From assembly GCA_907165275.2 (NCBI GenBank), contig OU015663.1, forward strand, positions 2,678,501-2,742,500: DNA of 64,000 nucleotides. The letters are read 5' to 3'. A program made the translations under genes and the position numbers. Position 1 is the first letter of the stretch, and the number at the start of each line of letters is the position of its first letter. Shown here piece after piece: positions 41,101 through 47,100 of the stretch. The DNA is from Zygaena filipendulae (Eukaryota > Arthropoda > Insecta > Lepidoptera > Zygaenidae). The notes under the pieces were generated by a model that was not told where the DNA came from, ran no database searches, and saw only the letters and a program-made list of their open reading frames with translations.

Positions 41101-44100
41101 TTATTCCGGAATTCCGGCGGGAACTCCGAACTTCCCGCGGGTTAAACCACAGAAGAACAGCTATCTCTGGATCTACAGAACCAATTTTGAAATTATTTCA
41201 CTTATAGGAAGCTACAGTGATCCGAAGTGACAAAGTTTTTGATCCTGGAATTCCCGCGGGAACTCTGGAGATTGTGAGTTTGTGAGGTTGTAGGGGGTAA
41301 TCTCTGGATCTACTGAACCGATTCAAAAAAATCTTTTGTTCGTTTCGCTACAGTGATCCTGAGTGACATAAGGTACTTTTTATCCCGGAATTCCCGCGGG
41401 GACTCCAATATTACAGCTAGTAACACATATAAATGAAATTCAAGCGTCTGCTTGTTATGACAAAATGGATTTAGTAAAACAAAATGGACTTAACGAGAAA
41501 CCAATTCTTGAAATTTTTGTCGGTCTATGTATTTGTTCCATATAATCTCCGAAGTGGTTACACCGATGTTAGCAGGACTAACTGGCAGATAGCTTATTAG
41601 TAGTAACTTACGCTACTATTACCAGAGTTTCAACCGATTATCATGAAATTTTGAGAGAAGAACATAGAGTTCTTTTTATCCCCGAATTCCCCGCGGCATC
41701 TCCGAAATTAAGGCGGGTGAAACCGCGGGGAACTGCTAGTAAATATTATGATTATTAATTGCGTGATGTGCATTGCCACACGCGACTCCAGCGGAAGACC
41801 AGCGTCGGACCCTAATGGTTCCCGGCTTATGCTGAGCTGGTTGTTTGGTTGGTTGGTTGTGGACACGCTGTTTATGCTACTTTTTGTTAATCCATATTAT
41901 TATTTAATTGTGGTCGTAACGAATAAACTTCATTTCATTCATTTCATTTCATATTGTGTGACCGCAGGAAGTATAATAGTGAGCGGCGGCGGCGGCGGCA
42001 AGGGGTCGGGCGGCGGGGCGGCGGAGGGCGAGGGTGGGGCCGGGGGCGCGGGCGCGGGCGCGGCGTGGTCGCTGGGCACGCTGCCGTTCCGCGTGGTGGC
42101 GCGGCTGCTGGAGCGCGCGGGCGGCTCGCCGGCGGGGCTGCGCGCGCTGCGCCTCGAGCTGCTGCGGCGCGGCGCCGTGCGGCTGGTGCTCGCCTGCCTC
42201 GCCGTCTTCACGCACCACAAGCCCGCCTCCAACGATGTTCGTATCGCGTTGCCTATATTAATACTAGTTTGTAACGCGCTCACCGCATTGTGTACCCCGG
42301 ATAATAAGTTTAAGTAATAAATATAATAGTAATAACAATAATAACACGTTCAACGTTCCCGTGTCGTGTGACATATCTACATTGAATATGACGTGTGTTC
42401 TTATAATCACTTATAACACACAGATCTAATTGATCCCATACTAAGCTATAGTTTTGTATCGTAGAAAGCAAGCAAATATTATTACATGTACATATTATAG
42501 TATAGATATGTATATGTTCATCACGAAAAGTTCACCCCCCCACCGGGAATCGAACCCGGATTCTTTTGATTAGCGGGTAAGCATGGTGACCTGCTGCACC
42601 AATCCGATCGTTATAAAACATTAGTGTTACACACTTTTAATCAGACAGACATCGCAGCGTTTTACGAATCTTTATAAACGCAATATTTGAGAAATATTTG
42701 AGAATCGGATACTGAACAGTCTCCTCCAACGAGTCCCACATTTGAACTTACATCCTGTATAAGTCGTTACTCTCTAGGGACCATGGTCAGAAATAACGTC
42801 GGAGTAGTTACAAACAACGGCGGTTCGATTTACGTGTTCATGAATACAAGAGCGCGTCGCGCGTCGTGTCCCACAGAACAGCCAGGCGTCGAACGGGTCG
42901 GGCGCGGGCAAGGGCGAGGACAAGAGCCAGCTGTACTGGGCCAAGGGCACCGGCTTCGGCACCGGCTCCACGGCGCAGTCGTGGAACGTGGAGCAGGCGC
43001 TCGTGCGGCAGCGCACCGAGGAGGAGCACGTCACCGTGCTGCTGCAGGTCGGTGCCACGGTCGCGTCGCGCCGCCGCAATCGTATCATACTACTACCTGC
43101 GTTCATTTTGCAGTTCCCGCGGTTGGGATAAAAAGTTATCCTATGGCCTTCCTGTACCCGCGGCAATGTGTATGCAAAATTTCACGATGATCGATTGACT
43201 AGTTACGAATTCATATTCACATTTATATTAATGAGGCTAACCCCTCACCTGTGATACAATATAATTATGCGAACAGATTTTACTGCCTACTAATTGCAGG
43301 CGGGGTTAGCTTGTGTGCACACGAGCGGGGCGCGGGCGCGTGTGGTGAGGCTGCCGCCGCGGCACTGCGAGTGTCATAGTTTAAGTTGAAAATTGTTGTT
43401 TTAGTTCAAAATTTCAGTTGATATTATTGTCCTACACTGTGTCCTACATCACGGTCGTTGACCTACAGCGTGAACACTTGCGGTGCACGCATTGTATTTT
43501 TTGTTTTATTTTTTTTTATATATATTAGATTATAATGCATTCACGATCTCTAGGTGTTAGCATCGTACATGAACCCCGGCGAGAAGTGGCCGCCGGAGGA
43601 GGGCGCGCAGGAGGCGGCGCCCGCGCAGCCGGCGGGCGAGGGCGGGGCGGGCGCCGCGGGCGAGGAGGCCGGCCTGCCCGCCGAGTTCGTCGAGCTAGTG
43701 GCCAACAGCTCGCTGGTGCCCGCCATATCGTCGTATCTCAGAAACGATTCCGGTAACGTACTCTTTACCATTTTATTAATTTATTAAGTCAAAATACCAA
43801 CTCATGCATTAAAGAGTAAAGAACGATATAGGCTAAAAGAAAGGCTAAAACATACAGATAACATTTCGGCAACTTCTACAGTTAATTTTCATGAACACCT
43901 TTTTTAATGTATAATTGCATCGAAACTTAATTTTGTGTTTTATTAGATGCTTGAGACAAGAATCGCGTACTGAATAATCTCCTTCAATTTGTCCGTTGTT
44001 TGATCTTACACCGTGTATATAAAAAAAACAGTCCACTAATCTCTAAGCTATAGGGTACCCTGTTTTATAGTAACAAGGAGTAACTGTGTGTGTGTGTGTG

Positions 44101-47100
44101 TTGTTGCGTGCGCAGTGTTGGACATGTCCCGCCACATCCCGCTGTACGTGTGCGTGCTGCGCACGGTGCGCGCGCTGCACGCGGCGCAGGCGCAGGCAGG
44201 CGGGGGCGGGGGCGCGGGCGCGGGCGGCGGGCGGCTGGCGGCGGCGCTGCGCCCGCTGCCGCGGCTGCTGGCCATGATGTCGCGCACCACCAATTCCTAC
44301 GCCACCAAGCTTAGGTGAACTACATAATATAATCACAACACAGACATATATGTATATTATGGTAGGTAGTTGATAGATGCAACATTTATATACCACGATT
44401 TAAATGAAAACTGAGCGTGTCACGTTTTTCCTACCTACTGTGATAATAATAAACCTATAGCAAAACTTCAATGGCCTAGGTTTCAAAAGTAGGTACTTTT
44501 GAAACATAGGCCATACGGCCACACGGCTTTCAACTTTAATCGGTACTTAAATAAACAAATACAAAATAATATTGTAATTTGTTCACTTGCAACGTTCCTT
44601 CGACTTTAACCAGTTCATAAGAAATGATGGTACTAACAAAATTGATCCGTGTTCGGTCGAAATAAATGGAATTTATTATTATTAACGTACAAACCGAAAG
44701 TCACTGTAAATAGTATGTATGATAACATTATTTATTACTTACAAGAAAAAGTTTATAAACACAAAGAAACACAATAAAAATGTGTGAAATGTTTATTATA
44801 GCGGTCGACCTGTACCCGTTTTCTTGTCGTGTTGCAGGATGAGTAAAAAGAACATATTCGGTAAGATGACGTATAGCCAAAGATTCAACGCGTCCAGCGA
44901 GTCGGAGCTGTCGGAGGAGGACGAGGGGCTCGCCGCGCTCATCGCCGACATACAGGTGAGCCCCGACCCACCCCTCTCCGCCCCACTCACTTTTTTATCA
45001 AATAGACCTGTTGATAGCGCGTAACGTGACGCGCTATGAACGCGACGTAAAATTCCAAACATTTTTTAAAGTTGTATCTCTCCTGAAACAACAATATCAT
45101 CAACATCCCCGTTATATAGTACAAAAATGTGATTTATTTAATTTCACCAAAGGCACCCTGTATGGAGATTGCTATATTAATGTGTATGTGTGTGTGTGTG
45201 TGTGTGTGCGGTGCGCAGGCGACGTCCGCGCTGCTGTGCCGCGAGGAGGGCGAGGCGGAGGCGGGCGGCGGGCCGGCGCGCCCGCTGAGCGGCGCGTCGC
45301 GCGAGCAGCGCTACATCGACCTCATGCGCACCATGCAGTTCGGTACGGCGCACGTTATAACACTACACACTACACACTACACACTCATCCACTTGGTCAC
45401 CACACTAAACTGCAACATTACCAAGGGAATTCTGAAATAAAAAGTATCCTATTTTTTTTTGTGCCCCTGACAACGCGTATGCAGAATTTTATGACGACCG
45501 ATTGAGCCGTTAAGGCGTGAAAGCGTGAAAAATAAACAAATGTACATGCGCATTTGTAATGGTTTAGCTGTTCTCATCGGTGAATTTAGGGATGCTCTCA
45601 ATGATTCCTGATATTTATTTATTTAATATAATATGTAGTTATTCACACATACATAGGTTCATGTCATTTCAACAAAAAAATTGCTGTCGAGCTTTCCTCT
45701 GATATTAATTTTATCTCTGCTGGATAATAATGTTGGTAAAGTGGTAAATTGTATATCTCTCACACTCATGTGTGTGTGTGTGTGTGTGTCGGGTGGTACA
45801 GAGACGTTCGAGATGCTGACGGAGTGCGCGGAGAGCGGGTTCCGGTTCAGCGTGCCGTACCACTTCGAGGCGACGGTGCGCGCGGCCGGCGAGCGGGCGC
45901 ACCCGGCGCGCATGAAGCGGCTCGCGCAGGAGGCCGCCACGCTCGCCACCAGCCTGCCGCTCTCCTACTCCTCCTCCGTGTTCGTGCGCACCGACACCGG
46001 CCGCCTCGACGTCATGAAGGTGCGCACGCGCACACGCCCGCGCAACACATACGAACGCATAGTAACGCATACGCACGCACACACACACACACACTCACGC
46101 ACATACACACACACGCACGCACGCGCACACACACGCACACTGTGGCGTGACTGTATGCGCGATCGGCGGGTGCGCATGAAGCGCCGCGCGCAAAAAACAT
46201 GACCTCGAAAGTAACTCTTGGGTTGCTATTTTCAAAGTTACACATTAATGTGGCCTTCAGGCACGTTCCATCGGCGCGTCAGTGTTTTACGCATTGACGT
46301 GCCTAAGCACTAGTTCAACATAATATGTTATGATAAATACAATCAAAAATTGTAGATAAACGATAGTTTTCAGACATTAGGGACGGGAAACGAACACTAT
46401 CGCCGTCTTTGAACGAGTCCCTCGTCTCCCGTAACAAGACCTGTGTAGAGTGTAGAGTGCGCTGACGCCACCGGTCACTGGTCGCGGGTCACCCGGCAGG
46501 TGCTGATCACGGGCCCGTCGGACACGCCGTACGCGAACGGCTGCTTCGTGCTGGACGTGTACTTCCCGCCCGAGTACCCGGCGGCGCCGATGCTGATCAA
46601 CCTGGAGACGACGGGCCGCCACTCGGTGCGCTTCAACCCGAACCTGTACAACGACGGCAAGGTCTGCCTCTCGGTGCTCAACACCTGGCACGGCCGCCCC
46701 GAGGAGAAGTGGAACGCGCACACCTCCAGCTTCCTCCAGGTGCGCGACTACAACTAACGCCGTTGGTACACTATAGGGATGTTCACGACTTTTGAAAATC
46801 GCAATTCTAATTATTCCGTCAGTTAGAAAATAAAAAAAATATAGTCACGTATTTTTTGCTTTTTCAAATAAATGAAAATATACAGAGATAAAGCGCATTA
46901 GAGTTTAGTGTGGGGGCTCGTGACGTCACTAACCGCTATAATATAAACTGCACCGGTTAGTGACGTCACGCGAAATTTTCAACTCAATGTATTGCAGTTA
47001 TTTTTTGATTACGTATAAAAAGAAAAAAAAAATTGTCCAATTATGATATCATTTATCATTAATTTAAAAAAAATTAGTCAACATGCCCATTTTGTACTTT

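Noticed and set aside
42530..42605. Functional tRNA gene
   Set aside because: B box is perfect but no matching acceptor stem can be drawn, and a related copy exists at 36185; SINE-derived.
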